Part shown: in pieces, positions 1 to 11,922 of the stretch
Layout of the letters: the number at the start of each line of letters is the position of its first letter
How positions within the stretch are numbered: position 1 is the first letter of the stretch
Origin: Hydractinia symbiolongicarpus
Taxonomy: Eukaryota > Cnidaria > Hydrozoa > Anthoathecata > Hydractiniidae
Assembly (NCBI RefSeq): GCF_029227915.1
Contig: NC_079877.1
Coordinates: forward strand, 16,540,851 to 16,604,850
Direction of reading: 5' to 3'
DNA length: 64,000 bases
Notes under the pieces: model-generated
Told to the model about the DNA's origin: nothing
Seen by the model: the letters and a program-made list of their open reading frames with translations, nothing else
Databases searched by the model: none
Translations under genes and position numbers: made by a program

Positions 1-1240
1 AAGGATTTTCTTCTGTAATCAGTGTAATATCCAAATAAATAATGGAATCATTTTTTCTTATACTCAGATTACAGATTATTTACGTGATAAAGGGTACAAT
101 GAGGAGACTTTACGACGAGTTCGAGAGTCCAAGGTAGCTATAGCTATTTTATGTTTTTATAGTTTAGTTAGCTTGCTAGAGCTAGAAAGCTAACTAGTGC
201 CAAGTTAAAGCTTTTGTTATAGTATAGGTACTACTCAGCTGGCTAAAAGTTTAAGTGATCAGTCATAAGAAAAAACATGTTTCCAAGAAGAATTTTGATG
301 CTGAATTTAAATATGAAAATAATCATAAAATTCCAAGCATGTAAATTTGAATTTAAGAATAGAGGTTTTACTTATTTAGGTTACCAGCGAATCATTTCCA
401 CTTCTACGAATAGAAGATTTTACCTTCATGGGAATTGGTATTGCAGATGCTCGGCTACTATTAGTAAAAGAAATAGTAACCCACTTAAAGAGATTGAATT
501 AAAAGACCTTATTTCAAAAGTTAGACAGGGGAGTAAGGTGGAAGTTACAAAAAGTAAAAAATGGAAAAAAGAAACCATAACTATAGATTTTTCTTAGGAT
601 CAATGGGGATCTGGAAAAAAGAATAATAAACTTGAGAAAGCTTTCTAATGGGGAAGGTGTTAGAAGAAAATAATTCCAGCGGCAAACAACACTGACAGTG
701 GTTTTTGAAATCATTGAGGAAGTATTTTTTTTTCAAGGTAAAAATAAAGATGGACCGTCAATTTTTGTAGAGCAGACTTGGAAAAAATTATCAATCTTAA
801 TCTATCAATTGATGAATATGTGAAAAAATGCCTTAAAAGCATGCAAGTTTGTTTTAAAAACAAAAAGGAAAAGTTTGCAAAAACTTCTAACATCAAATAT
901 TATTGATAGTCGGATAGATTCTGATGATGCTGATGATTTTTTAATCATGGAGAAACAGTTGACCTTTAATTCAATACCGGATTGTAAAGAAAATCTTCAC
1001 TCAACACCCAATTCAATGCAATTACCTGGCCACTCTGCAGCCAACCCAATTAAATTGTCAAGTGATCAATCCACAATTGATTTAGAACACTCTCCTAACT
1101 TTAATTACTTTACATCCATTTCAAGAAATCAAAAAAGTATAATTAATGAAGAATCTCTCTCTGATATAATCACAACAGAAACAAATGATGAAAGCCAAAA
1201 CTTGATAACCACACAGGATATTGAATTTTAAAATTCTTTA
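1..1240 (+). other. Unassigned, possibly decayed coding region
   Basis: I do not recognise this stretch. Three pieces look weakly coding on the + strand: a possible exon at about 69-134 ending in a GTAGCT donor, an open frame at 277-597 (106 codons, basic and lysine-rich near its end), and an open frame at about 875-1231 rich in Ser, Asp and Asn that ends in a stop. AATAAA follows at about 1284. Stops separate the pieces and I could not join them in phase. It may be the 3' part of a host gene entering from the left or an old element. Confidence 0.25.
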
Positions 1241-1319
1241 GTTGCAGACGAGACTAAAGAGAACTGTAACTATATCCTGCTTCAATAAAAAAAAATTACC
1301 GATGAATCATATCACTTGA

Positions 1320-2711
1320 CTACCACGAACCATCGCTGTCCATATCCTGTACAAAAAATTTATTTGTATAAAAGTTTGAAAACTAAAGCTATGTTATAGC
1401 CACATAAAGCAATTACCTTAAAGTAATTAATCCACCAGTCAATTTTGGTCTTTCTTAAATACGACCCTAAAGCCTCTATGCGCTAAAAAGAGAGTTAAAA
1501 TTACTCTGTGATAAGTAAATGCAACAAAGCTATTCTCTTTTCTAAAATTTCATAAAACTTGCAGTTTACCTGGTTAGACGTTGATTTTCCAAACAAGACA
1601 CTGTTTTCGCCGGCAAACGGGTCAGTGTCATTTCTTCTAAAAACATTTGAACAGCAGCGATATTTAAGTTTTCATTTCCCCTGTCTGCTCGTATTATCCT
1701 GGAAGCCTACAATAAATAAATCAATCTTATGATTTTGAATAAGACAGCGATTTTTCATTCATACATGTTTATACACACCTTTAAAATTTTTGACAGCGTT
1801 TACATAATGATTTGCTACCACTTTCGGACAGTTATTAGTATCAGAGGAGTCTAAGCAAATGATTTTCCTCGAGTAGCTAAAACAGGAAATAGCAAAAATT
1901 ATTTATTTATAAAACCTATCTTTTGTTGTAAGCGTACCCGTCAATGCATCCATGAATACAGAAACCAAAAGGTTTCAACTTGTCATAGCCATCGATCTGC
2001 CACACTTCATTTGGTCCCTAAGTTACAAAATATTAAAAAACTCGCTTGATGTTCGATTACTCAACTAAAATATGTCACTTAAAGCATACTTTGCATATGT
2101 ATTTCCTTCCTTTTTAACTTTTTCGCTTTTCTGAGCTGTACGTCTGGATCTATGACACTTTGAAATTCTTGTACTGTTTTTCTTGGAAAAAAGATTTAAA
2201 ATTAAAAATTTTTTGTGATATTTCAATAATGTTAACGTCATAAAACCTACTTACATCCACTATTCTCAATAATTCTAAACTATGTGCATCGATGGCATTT
2301 TAGTCTACACAAGTTATGCGCATACCAAGAAGAAAGCTGAAAACAAAAGAGACTTACCTCAATAACTGTACATATTTAGGCAAAGGTGCATTTTTATTTC
2401 CCTCGAAAAAAGTTTTGTTCCCTTAAAATGCGTTTTAGCTGTCGCAAACTAAACAAAAATTGGAATAACAATGTGGATTTTTATCCTTACAGCCCATATT
2501 TAAAAATACCTAGTCAAAACTAACCTCAACTTGAAGTCATATTCTTCACATAATTCTACCAATATTTCCTGATAAGAATATTCCCTCCCAAAAAGAGTGA
2601 TTATTACTTCGTTGCCTGGAGAAAGAACATAAATTTACAAAAGTGTTAAGAAATAACAAAAACATTTGAAAAATTAAGAAATACTTACGTCTTTTCTTTT
2701 CTTGAACCCAT
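1320..2711 (-). pseudogene. Decayed multi-exon DDE integrase-core gene
   Basis: On the - strand, short exon-like blocks with splice-like borders lie at about 2689-2711, 2525-2615, 2358-2448, 2090-2181, 1938-2017, 1779-1876, 1570-1706 and 1417-1482, with a probable last block just below 1345. Read in order they match the integrase-core proteins (KRBA2-like) common in fish and cnidarian genomes: an HTH-like start, then EVWQIDGYDKLKPFGF with a catalytic-type Asp, IDGYSRKIICLD, IIRADRGNEN with the second Asp and following ENLNIAAVQ, and RIEALGSYLRKTKIDWW. Reading frames break within or between blocks, for example after FFRG, after RKAKKLKR and before IIRAD, so the copy looks dead. The intron-like spacing is unusual for a transposon gene. 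It may have been a domesticated or host-processed copy before decay. Confidence 0.7.
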
Positions 2712-2779
2712 CCTCTTTGAATAAATTGTCAGCGCATGCGCACATTGAACACAGGCACGTAGCATGTAAAATTTGCTGC

Positions 2780-2905
2780 TTGCGTTACCTTTATAAATAG
2801 GGCAGCGAATTAAATTTGTATTGTTGCTTGTGTTATGACTTCATAAGTGGGGCAGCGAATTAAATTTGTATTGCTGCTTGTGTTATGTCTTCAAAGTGGG
2901 GCATA
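2780..2905. repeat. Two to three tandem ~50-bp units
   Basis: The phrase GGGCAGCGAATTAAATTTGT followed by a TTG-rich stretch and GTTATG occurs twice in full, with a third partial copy ending in AAGTGGGGCAT. The units differ by a few bases. They lie just 5' of the decayed integrase gene. Confidence 0.7.
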
Positions 2906-3520
2906 TTAAATTTAAAATATTTTTTTGCTCCACTTAGGGTGACATATGTGAAGCAAAGTTAATGGCATTAATGGGCTTCCGTAAGAAATCCTATATCCAT
3001 GGTTTTTGAAAGATTTTTATAGAATTGTTGTAAAAAATAATAAAAGTTTTATTTTTAACTGTCAGTTATTTTATGACATTTTCTCAGCAATAATTAGGCC
3101 ACGTTGTTATGAAAATTGTTGTCATGGTAGCAACTGTGTTGTGGGACTGGAAATCAACAATTTGCGCCAACGCTATTTATGTTCACTCTCACGCGCAGAG
3201 CCTAAATCATCATATTTATCTTATAATGAAACGATGACCTTAAAAAACACTGGAGGGTTGTATAATAAAAAAATTAAAATGTATAATTTGAATTTAACAG
3301 AATGAATAGTCTTTTGCACTGTCTTTAATATTAAGCCTTGTTTTGCGATCGTGACATCATCATTACGGCAACAGCGCCGAATATATTTGCAGTTTAGTTT
3401 AGAACGCGAAACATTCACAATATTCAATTTTGGTTGCTGAGAAACATCACTGAACGAGTTAAGCTTTACTTATGAAGACCATACTACAACACATAATAAT
3501 TGGATAATCAAGCAAGAACT
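2906..3520. other. Upstream region of the receptor gene
   Basis: No convincing coding sequence. The short open frames on either strand lack domain content. This is the likely promoter and 5' UTR region of the acetylcholine receptor gene that starts at 3521; I cannot point to a specific promoter element. Confidence 0.4.
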
Positions 3521-6500
3521 ATGCTCGTACTTATAATTTTGTCTGTGGTAGCAAGTACGTCTACACATATTTTTCGTTACAAACACCTAGTAGCCCCCGT
3601 TTCCAGGGGATTTTTGTATTTCTGCTATGAGAGAAGACGGCGAAAATATTTCCCCGTCTGCTCCCCTGTCAAAAAGCAAAAATTTTTGGGATCGAGTGTG
3701 TCTAACTTCGAAGAAATTTAAAACACATATTTAGCAAAAAAAGTTAAGAACATATTAAGAACATACTTAGCCTGAATCTTTACAAACTATAAGTACAAAA
3801 AATGAACACAGTTGAATGTCTACCTTGCTCAAACAAATTACTATGTAATTTATTAGTTTCCATTCCTTTTTATATTTCAGGTGCTAGTTGTTCTTACCAA
3901 CAAGAGAAATTACTTCAAGAAAAGCTTCTTACTGATTACAACAAAAATGTCAGACCACAGAAAGGCAAAGATCCTGTGCATGTTTATTTTGATATGAGAC
4001 TTAAGAATCTGGTGAAACTAGTAGGCGACGTTATTTAATGTCAGAGATGTGCTACTCTTATTTTAGAGTCAAATTTAAAGAAATTTGAAGACTTTTTGAT
4101 GAGAATTTTTAACCTTTTTTAGATGCTGAAGGTATTTCCATATAACAAAGCAAAAAATTAATAAGATTTGGGAACATTTTTTTTGTCTTTTTTTCGACGA
4201 AATTGAGAATATTTGAGGAAATTATCAATGGCATGAGCGAAGAAGAAATTCTTGCTGCACCCAAGTAGCATTTCTATGCATATTCAATTGAAAACAAGTC
4301 ACTAGGAAACTTACATTGAGGAGTTTTAAGGAGGCTTCAAAATTGAGGAGTTTTGAGGAGGCTTCAAAATTGAGGAGTTTTGAGGAGGCTTCAAAATTGA
4401 GGAGTTTTGAAGAGGCTTCAAAATTGAGGAGGCGTGGTTGAGTTTAGTTGAGATGTTTTAAAAAATAACAGTCATTTAAAATTTACTAATATTTTTAAGG
4501 ATTTGAGGGAGCAGGTTTTGGTTATCAATTGTTTTACAATGTTGGTAAGAAAGTATTATTTTTCTTTTAAGGGGCTCTATGAGACGAATTTTAAGTTGAC
4601 TAAGCACACTTCTCACTGTAATTTAAAGAAATAAGATATTACTGTGCAAATGTACCTTGCATTAATTATTAGTCTTATTATTCTCTTGTCACCACAGCCT
4701 TATTATTTCCAGCTTTTTCCTTTCATTTCGATTAAACTTTAAAAATGGGGGAGCATACAAGAAATTAACAAATCCCAGCCGGCACAAAGATCTCTAAAAG
4801 ACGTCTTTTAGACATCTTCCGCATTTCTAAAAGACGTCTTTTTTAGCGCTGATTTGTCCGTCTATAATGCATCTTTTTAAGCATCTAAAAGAGGTCTTTT
4901 TAAAGATGCATTTCAAAAGATCTCTTTTAGACATCTTTTAAAAGACGTCTTTTCAAAGATATCTTTTAGACGTTTTAAAGAGATTCTTTTACGATGCGTC
5001 TGTTTAAAGACGTCTTTTAGACCTTTTACAGATGTAGCAGCGACTAAAATGCATCTTTAATGCAACTTTTTAAATGCATCTTTAGAAAGACATCTTTTAT
5101 CTATCTATAAGACGTCTTCCTTTGTTTTTATTGTTCTTATTGTTTTTTTTATTGAACTTTTTAGAAGAAATAGGCATTTGATAAAATAAATTTAAGACGT
5201 TTACGTTAACGTTTTGAAACGTACATTTTTAAATTGCAGAAATAACGACATCAAAGACGACCAATATTTTGCGATAAAAATATTTTGCATTTTTTATATC
5301 AAATTCGTATTGACACTTTAAACAATAAATATACTTTAAAATTACATAAATGTAATTTAAATAAAAACGTGAATGAATATATAAAATATTATTAATTTTC
5401 GCTGCTTGGTCCCAGTTATGCGTTGCATTTTTTGTTCATTCGCTTCTTTGAAACACTCGTTGACAGATTCTAGAGAGAAAGAAATAGCTTATTTCCAGAT
5501 GAATAACTTGTATAGAAACGTAGTCAGTAAATGTTTGGGAAATAGACCAATGAAACCTAAGGCGATCAATTTCATACTATTTATTGGAAAAAACATTCAC
5601 TGAAAATTCTCATTATCTTCGTAAATGATTGGAGCACAGTAGAACATTCGTAAAACATTATGACTTATAAAGACAAAACACACTATACAAAGAAGGGTAA
5701 GAACGTAATACATCAGCTAATCCACTTACCTACTATAATTTTATAAATTAATTTCCCTTTCGAGAATCACAAAACAAAAGTACTTACTTTTTAATTAACC
5801 GGGATCCCGCAGATACTTTCATTAAAATACCGCCAATTTTTATTGAATGTTTCCGATTGTCAATTGTCGAAAAACATCCGCCAGGAGGTGCAGGAAAACA
5901 AAATTATGACGTAATGAAATAAAAACGTATTATAAAGCAGGGGCGGATCCAGACTTTTTCAAGACTTAGTCAAAATAATTTTAATTAGTCTTGAATTTAG
6001 CAGCTGGGGTCCTGGGGGGTGCTGTAAGCGGGTACAAAAATCGCCGAAAATTGTCTTCCGATTTATCTAGTTATTAATAAAATTGACAAAAAGAAACGCT
6101 AAGCTATAAGAAAATCTCCTAAGAACATTTTTTAAAAAAATCAACTCTCCATCTTACACATCTTATTTTAGATAGATAAAAGCACTAAAATTAACAGGGA
6201 TTAACTACAATAAAGTGAGACAATTGTGAATATATTTCAATATTTATAAACTCTTGCTGTTTCTGCCAATATCAGGCTTCATCAGCATGACTAGGTGAAT
6301 CAAATGATCACACCGGCCATGGACAGCAAAATGAAACACAATCATAACAAAAACAATAAGAATATGGAAAGATCCGGATAATGAAGATGAAATGTACATA
6401 CATGTGATATGATACATACACACCTCAACCCATGTATTTGTTCAGATATATTTGTTTATTCAAAGAGCTAAACTCAAGTTTCGTTTGAACTTTAAAAGAA

Positions 6501-9500
6501 GAATTACGAAGGGCAGTTTTCTGCTTTTTGCATGCTGAAATAGGAAAATGCAACTTTCGCTTAAGAAAGTTGCAACCTGGAACAAGGGGAACGTAATGAT
6601 TTGGCTTGAAGTCTACACCAGAGTTAACGATACCTTCATAACAAAATAAAGTTTTTAACTGATCTTCACCAGGTAAAATAGATGGGCATGGCAATATGCA
6701 CTGTGTAAAGAGAGTTCGAAACCGTAACAAGCGAACAGTGGGTAAAACGTATTAATTTTTCTCTTTATTACTGTTGACAAGGCAAGTATTGATAGAAAAG
6801 GAGACCATGTCTTGGGGGTAAAGTTGTTGATTGCTTCTGCTTTAACTGCCTCATATCACAAACAATATGGAAAAGGGAAAATCTGAATAAACTTTTTTCA
6901 CATATAAAAATATTTGCCTTTTGGTTTTTAAAAGCAAATTGAAAACAAGGATGATTGGAATAAAAGGAAGGATGCAAGAAAAGTTCTGTGGATGTCATGA
7001 TTATCAAAACATCAACAAGAGAATTATCACCTACCAATACCAACTATGCTGAGCTGTATAGACAGTCTCCTGATGGATTGGATCTAAAAATAATATATTT
7101 TGGCATGACTTTCTCTCAACAAACTTTGTTTCCTAATAGCCATTCGAAGAGTTTTTTTCATCACCAACCTTAGCTACTTATCCAGTTCTTGCTTCTAATA
7201 ACAACACAAATATTAATTGAGGAAGAACTCCTCCACAATGCTGAAAATTCTGTTCAAAGCTCATGTTACAAAAACAATTAGCCAGCTAGCTAGCTATAGC
7301 TAAATAAGTATTTGTTTTCAATAGTCTGTTGTAAAAAGCTCTCCCTCAACTAGCTTTTCGTAGCGAATATACTGAAAACCTTTAAATAAATGCAAGCTGT
7401 GTTGGAGAGTAAAGACATACTTCTCACCTTAAATCAATAATTCCTTTATCTTCACACCTCGCCTCAGATGGAATGTATATATCTGCACCTGAATTCCGAT
7501 GAAAAATTTTACCAACCAAGGGATAAATATCCCCAGATAACAAAAATGTCCGAGAATAAACACTTTCTGAAAGTTCTTTTTGCATTTTACGAACAGATTC
7601 AACATTATCACACTTTAAATCAGTAAGCACCCGCGTCAACATGTCCGCAGCAGCCATGATAGTACGGAAGGAATCCAAGCCAAAAGGCCTGAGTCTTTGA
7701 CTAATCCTGACGGATGGGAGTTAAAACTATAGCCTAACAAGTTATAAGTAACCACGCAGTACGGAACCTAAATTTTTTACGCTGGCTGCAGGCCACATAT
7801 TGTTGGACTACGCATAGAGTGTGAAAATTACGTCACGATTATGACGTCACATGCCCTTTGGGTGAGATGGGGAGGGTTGCGGGCCATAGCTATTTGATTT
7901 TTGACTGACTGAGTGACTGATTAGTCAAAATGAATCAGTCAAAATCTGTAAGCTATAATTTGCAACCCTCTCAGTCTATATGGTAGTGACGTCACAACTT
8001 TGACGTCAACATCGCCATAGGGGAAATGGAGAGGGCTGTGAACCATGGCTTTTCGCCGTAAACAATCTGATTTTTTAACGCCCTCCGTCTGCAACACCTG
8101 GATCGTCGACATCATTCACTTGACTAACATTTTTCGTCAAATTTACACTTAGTCACGCGACTTATCTGACTAACCCTGGATCCGCGCCTGTAAAGGATCA
8201 CCAAAATACATTAGTTTTTAAAATGTAATAAACTTTTAGACCAGTTTTAGAAGAAGGACAAGACATCTTTTAAAACACGCATTTTTAGACCAGTTTTAGA
8301 AGAAGGACAAGACGTCTTTTAAAAGTTTTAGATGCATTATAACAAGAAGACGTCATTTAAAAGATATATTTTAGATAACTTTTAGATGTCTTTTAATAGA
8401 CGTCTTTTGAAGATCTTCTAAAATACATCTAAAATGCGTATACTACAAGATTCGAATTTATTTACTTTCAAAAGACGTTTAAAAGATGTCTTTTGAAAGA
8501 CGTCTTTTGAAGATCTTCTAAAAGAAATCTAAAATGCGTATACTACAAGATTCGAATTTATTTACTTTCAAAAGACATATAAAAGATGTCTTTTAAAAGA
8601 CGTTCTTAAGAAGATGCAATAAAAACATCTTAATAGCGTTTTCTAACAGAAGTTTCAAAAAAGGCATCTTAAGACGTCTTAAAGACGTCTTGTGCCGGCT
8701 GAGTCGTAAATTCGATTGGCGTTGCCATACTTTGCCTTAATTAAATGATGCATCCATCAGTTTCCTCCTTTCTGTGTCAAGTTGCGCGAAATTATGCGTG
8801 AACGCAACCATGGAGAAAAAATAGTGATTAACGGATGGTTAATGTTACAAGTCTAAAGAAGAATGGTAAAATGAAAGCGTTGTAAACGAAGTATTGAAAC
8901 AAAGCTTTTGTTGCTGATAAATTACATTGTTTTGTCTTGTGTAGAGATGGACGGACCCTCAACTTCAATGGAACATATCAACTTTCAATGGAACTGATCG
9001 TATCAATATGGACAGCTCATTGATCTGGACACCGGATATCATGTTATACAACACGTAGGTCTACCTCACAATACTCATTATTTTTTGTATTTTTCATGTC
9101 TTGTGTGTCGATAAATAAAATATTCGATCAAAGTATTGAAAGAAGTATAAATGACACTACAAATTACTCTTTCTACAATCTCGTCGAAAAGCTTCTTTTT
9201 CACTTTATATATCGGAAAGCGTGAAAATAAGCCCTGGTAACAAGATTGTGAACATTGTGCATGTTCTAACAGCCAATGGGAATCTGTAAGTCAACGGTGC
9301 TTACTTCACATGTTTTCTAGAGCTGAACTAACCAGTTTTGAGCATACAGACGTGTACAAAACAAGACCTTTGGTATTTGATAAAGGTCTGGTGGTGTGGA
9401 ATTCGCCCGTTACGTGGAGAATATCATGTGAGTTAGATGTTACTTGGTTTCCAGTAGACCGTCAGGTACAGTAGCCAATATTTATTTAAGTTATTGTTGT

Positions 9501-10709
9501 AAACTAGTTAAAGGGGTTTTAAGACAGAAGGTGCTTTGTGAATGGGTTGATTGGCAAGTTTACTGTACCGCTTTTCAGTTAAAATAGGCTATAGTTTTAA
9601 GAGCCAGAATGGATTCTTTACACATGCAAATAATAAGTATACAATTTTTTAACTTTTAAGGTGTGCCATTTCACATTTGGTTCAAACTCGTACTCCAAAT
9701 CACAGCTTGATCTGCGTTTCTGGTCTAAACCTTCCAGTAAAGCAGAAATTGTTTCAAGTAAGTGTAATTAACATAAATTATACAGAACTAACGAAGTAAC
9801 GGGTAAAGTCCTTTGTCAAAGGTAGCAAATTAGGGGAGCACGGGAGCATTTAGCTGAGAATTGAACTTGAGACCACTCACAAATCGATTTTAAAAGAGAT
9901 TGGGAAAGGGGGGGGGGGGAGGGTGTTAAGTGTATTTTTTCTATTCTCGATTTTTATGAATTTGAGATACAGCAATGCAACTGTAAACTTGTTTATTTTT
10001 TTCAGGTAATTTTCTAGTTGAAGGTGGAGAATGGAATATTGATTCCTTGACATCTCAAGAGACAAATATCCACTTTATATGTTGTCCAGAGGATTTCTCG
10101 ATCATCCGATATCGCATCGAGTTATCAAGAATGTCCCTTTACTATTTTCTGTACATCATACTGCCTTTAGTTTCATTATCATTTCTTTTTCTTCTTGTTT
10201 TTCATATTCCGCATGATTCCGGAGAGCGGATGGGATTTGGCGTCACAATTTTGCTCAGTATCACTGTCTACCTACTAGTCATATCAGAGAAGCTTCCAGA
10301 AAAGTCGGATGTGTACCCAATGCTGGGCATATGTTTTATTGTTGTCTTCTACATTCTTTGCACAGCGCTTGCATTTGCTGCAGCTACCACTATTTTCGCA
10401 AAGAGAACAAGTAAGCCACCTAACTTTTTGTTGACCTGGTTAAAGAAGTTAAAACTGCAAAAAAACAAGAAAAAGATTGAACCGGAAAATTCTATGACCA
10501 TGACTTCTGTGGATACGTTGAAAAATATGAATGAAACATCCAATAAAGAAGAAGAGGAAGAAAAAGTTGCTGAAAAAGAAAATTACAACAACGAATGGTT
10601 GGAAAGCTGTCGTTATTTTGACAAGCGATTATTTTTTGTTTTTAATGCCCTGCTTATACTCATCCCACTGATCGTTATATGTTCACTACCAAGAGATGGA
10701 CTGGCTTGA
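3521..10709 (+). CDS. Nicotinic acetylcholine receptor, alpha-type subunit
   Basis: Subunit of a pentameric acetylcholine-gated channel of the plasma membrane. Exons seen: 3521-3554, 3881-4020, 8945-9054, 9321-9465, 9661-9757 and 10006-10709; phases agree and together encode 409 residues. In that model a signal peptide covers about residues 1-15, followed by the amino-terminal helix (LLTDYNKNVRP), the loop with INMDSSLIWTPDIMLYN, a Cys-loop with Cys131 and Cys145 separated by 13 residues and containing FPVD, and a vicinal Cys201-Cys202 pair (HFICCPED), the hallmark of alpha subunits. Three TM helices follow, with GERMGFGVTILLSITVYLLV as M2, then a charged cytoplasmic loop and M4. The Glu before M2 fits cation selectivity. 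About 15-18 residues expected between NLVKL and RWTDPQL (the 'DVDEKNQ' region) are missing from my model: a short exon must lie in the 4.9-kb intron or has been lost. I chose ATG 3521 because it opens the signal peptide. Confidence 0.93.
4318..4432. repeat. Tandem repeat, ~27-bp unit, about 4 copies
   Basis: The unit TTGAGGAGTTTTGAGGAGGC plus TTCAAAA is repeated about four times with one or two changes per copy. It lies in the large receptor intron, 350 bp left of a transposon end. Confidence 0.9.
5938..8190. mobile_element. 2.25-kb element nested in the 4776-8701 transposon
   Basis: The ends are CAGGGGCGGATCCAG at the left and, read inward on the other strand, CAGGCGCGGATCCAG at the right. 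They are flanked by an exact 5-bp direct repeat TAAAG (5933-5937 and 8191-8195). Short subterminal stretches contain GACTAA and AGTCA motifs, and TGACGTCA-like sequence occurs near the right end. Ends of this type occur in hAT-like elements, but that assignment is an inference. The insertion inside another element dates it as the younger of the two. Possible exons on the - strand are listed separately. Confidence 0.75.
6425..7657 (-). CDS. Possible spliced gene carried by the nested element
   Basis: I do not recognise this. On the - strand an ATG-started block at 7438-7657 (73 codons, beginning MAAADMLTRVLTDLKC) ends in a GTGAGA donor. Two further open blocks follow at about 6768-7035 and 6425-6725. 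The last ends in a stop and is rich in Lys and aromatic residues. The blocks are longer than expected by chance in AT-rich DNA and share strand and spacing, so they could be exons of an element-encoded or captured gene. No catalytic motif of a known transposase was seen. Confidence 0.3.
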
Positions 10710-11229
10710 ACATGCAAATTTATTACAACTAAGGCGCTTGTATAAACAGTTCTTGCATATATGTATGTGTGTATGTGTGTACAATGAAAGTGACAAATAT
10801 GTTATAATGAAACAAAATTATTTTGCAATATTAAGTAGCAAGCAAAGAATATACAGGGATATTCAAGAAAAGCATATCTCGAATGAAAGTAGTGACACTG
10901 TTAGATACTTGCATCAAAGAAAGATTTGTTTAGTTTAGTCAAACTTAATATCTTTAAGCTTCTGTAATATACACAAACAACAACAAAATAGTTATTTACA
11001 TTTCTTGCCTACTTCTTCGTGCAAGAACCAAGATGTTATGTACCCGTTTGGAGATGTTATGTACCCGTTTGGAGTTGTTATACTAATTTGTTTTTGCTAG
11101 AAATTAACTTTTACCTTGAGTGTTTTAATTGTGAAAGGAAGAAACTATGTTTGCGTTCCCGAAAATTTATTATTATTATTCCGAATGTTTATACAGGATA
11201 TAGCCACTTCAGTGTATGAAACACTGTTA

Positions 11230-11420
11230 TCAATGTAGGTCCTGTGTTCGGAATGTATACATTAAGTATACACCGGCATTACCTACCCAATTTCCCTCAC
11301 ATGGCATGGGTTGACCCGTAGCTGTAGTAAAGACACTTGCTAAACATGCCCGCGCTGTGGACCGAACCACGGACCTTGTGATTACGAAGCGAACTCCATA
11401 ACCACAAGGCCACGCGCCCC
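11230..11420 (-). mobile_element. tRNA-derived SINE
   Basis: Read on the - strand, the head starts near 11418 with GGCGCGTGGCCTTGTGG, which holds a pol III A-box-like TGGCCTTGTGG (11402-11412). It then has a B-box GGTTCGGTCC (11359-11368) at tRNA-like spacing. The body contains GGGTCAACCCATGCCATGTG and AGGGAAATTGGG, a segment also found at 12730 and, diverged, at 58230. It lies just 3' of the receptor gene. Confidence 0.8.
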
Positions 11421-11922
11421 TCCCCACCCCCCTTGCACATTTTACACTGACAGTTAAAATGATAAATAAATCTTGAAATAAAAGACTTTAGGACAAATAG
11501 AAACATACAAAGGTGTTGTTTTACTTTGTTTTCATAAAATTTAACTTGCGACACGCAGGAAAATTTTCATCAGACACTCCTATTTAAAACTCCGGTCTCT
11601 TTCCTAGTGGGGAAAGATAATGTCGCGCGTTATGTCAAGAGGTGTATTAGTTATTGTGACATTACGTCACAATGTCAAATACATCGAATTGTCGTTAATG
11701 GCTTTGATTAAATTAGTAAAATAATCGCGTTGAACTTGGATAATAACTTAAGCGATAAAAATAACTGATATCATATTTTGCCTCGATAATATGGGATGGA
11801 GTCGTTCCACATTATCAAAACGTGAAGAAGAGCCCTTGGGACTAGGTTGGAGGTCAGGGTCGGCGCTAACCAGTGCATTATATTCGTCGTCCGTGTATTT
11901 TATCATTAACCTCATATCCAAT

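Larger units (their letters stand above)
4776..8701. mobile_element. 3.9-kb DNA transposon with AAGACGTCTT arrays
   Basis: The ends are CAGCCGGCACAA at 4776 and its reverse complement ending at 8701. Both subterminal zones (4796-5115 and 8230-8695) are dense in variants of the palindrome AAAAGACGTCTTTT and of AAAAGATGTCTTTT, arranged as long imperfect mirror tracts. The middle contains unassigned DNA (5130-5937) and a second inserted element (5938-8190). No transposase is recognisable, so the copy is probably non-autonomous; I could not see an obvious target duplication. The superfamily is unknown to me. It lies in the intron of the acetylcholine receptor gene. Confidence 0.75.

Noticed and set aside
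4318-4432. Regular short repeats, CRISPR-like at a glance
   Set aside because: The units are contiguous with no unique spacers, in an animal intron; it is a simple tandem repeat.
7190-7230. LITTQILIE-like translation, considered as the missing receptor exon
   Set aside because: It lacks the DEKNQ part, has no suitable splice pair, and lies inside the nested 5938-8190 element.
11350-11420. Possible tRNA gene (also 13095-13165)
   Set aside because: Boxes are tRNA-like, but the sequence continues into SINE bodies and a full cloverleaf with acceptor stem is not evident.
11791-11922. In-frame N-terminal extension of TAF9
   Set aside because: Open frame to an ATG at 11791, but the added 44 residues do not resemble TAF9 and the family begins near the histone fold, so it was treated as 5' UTR.
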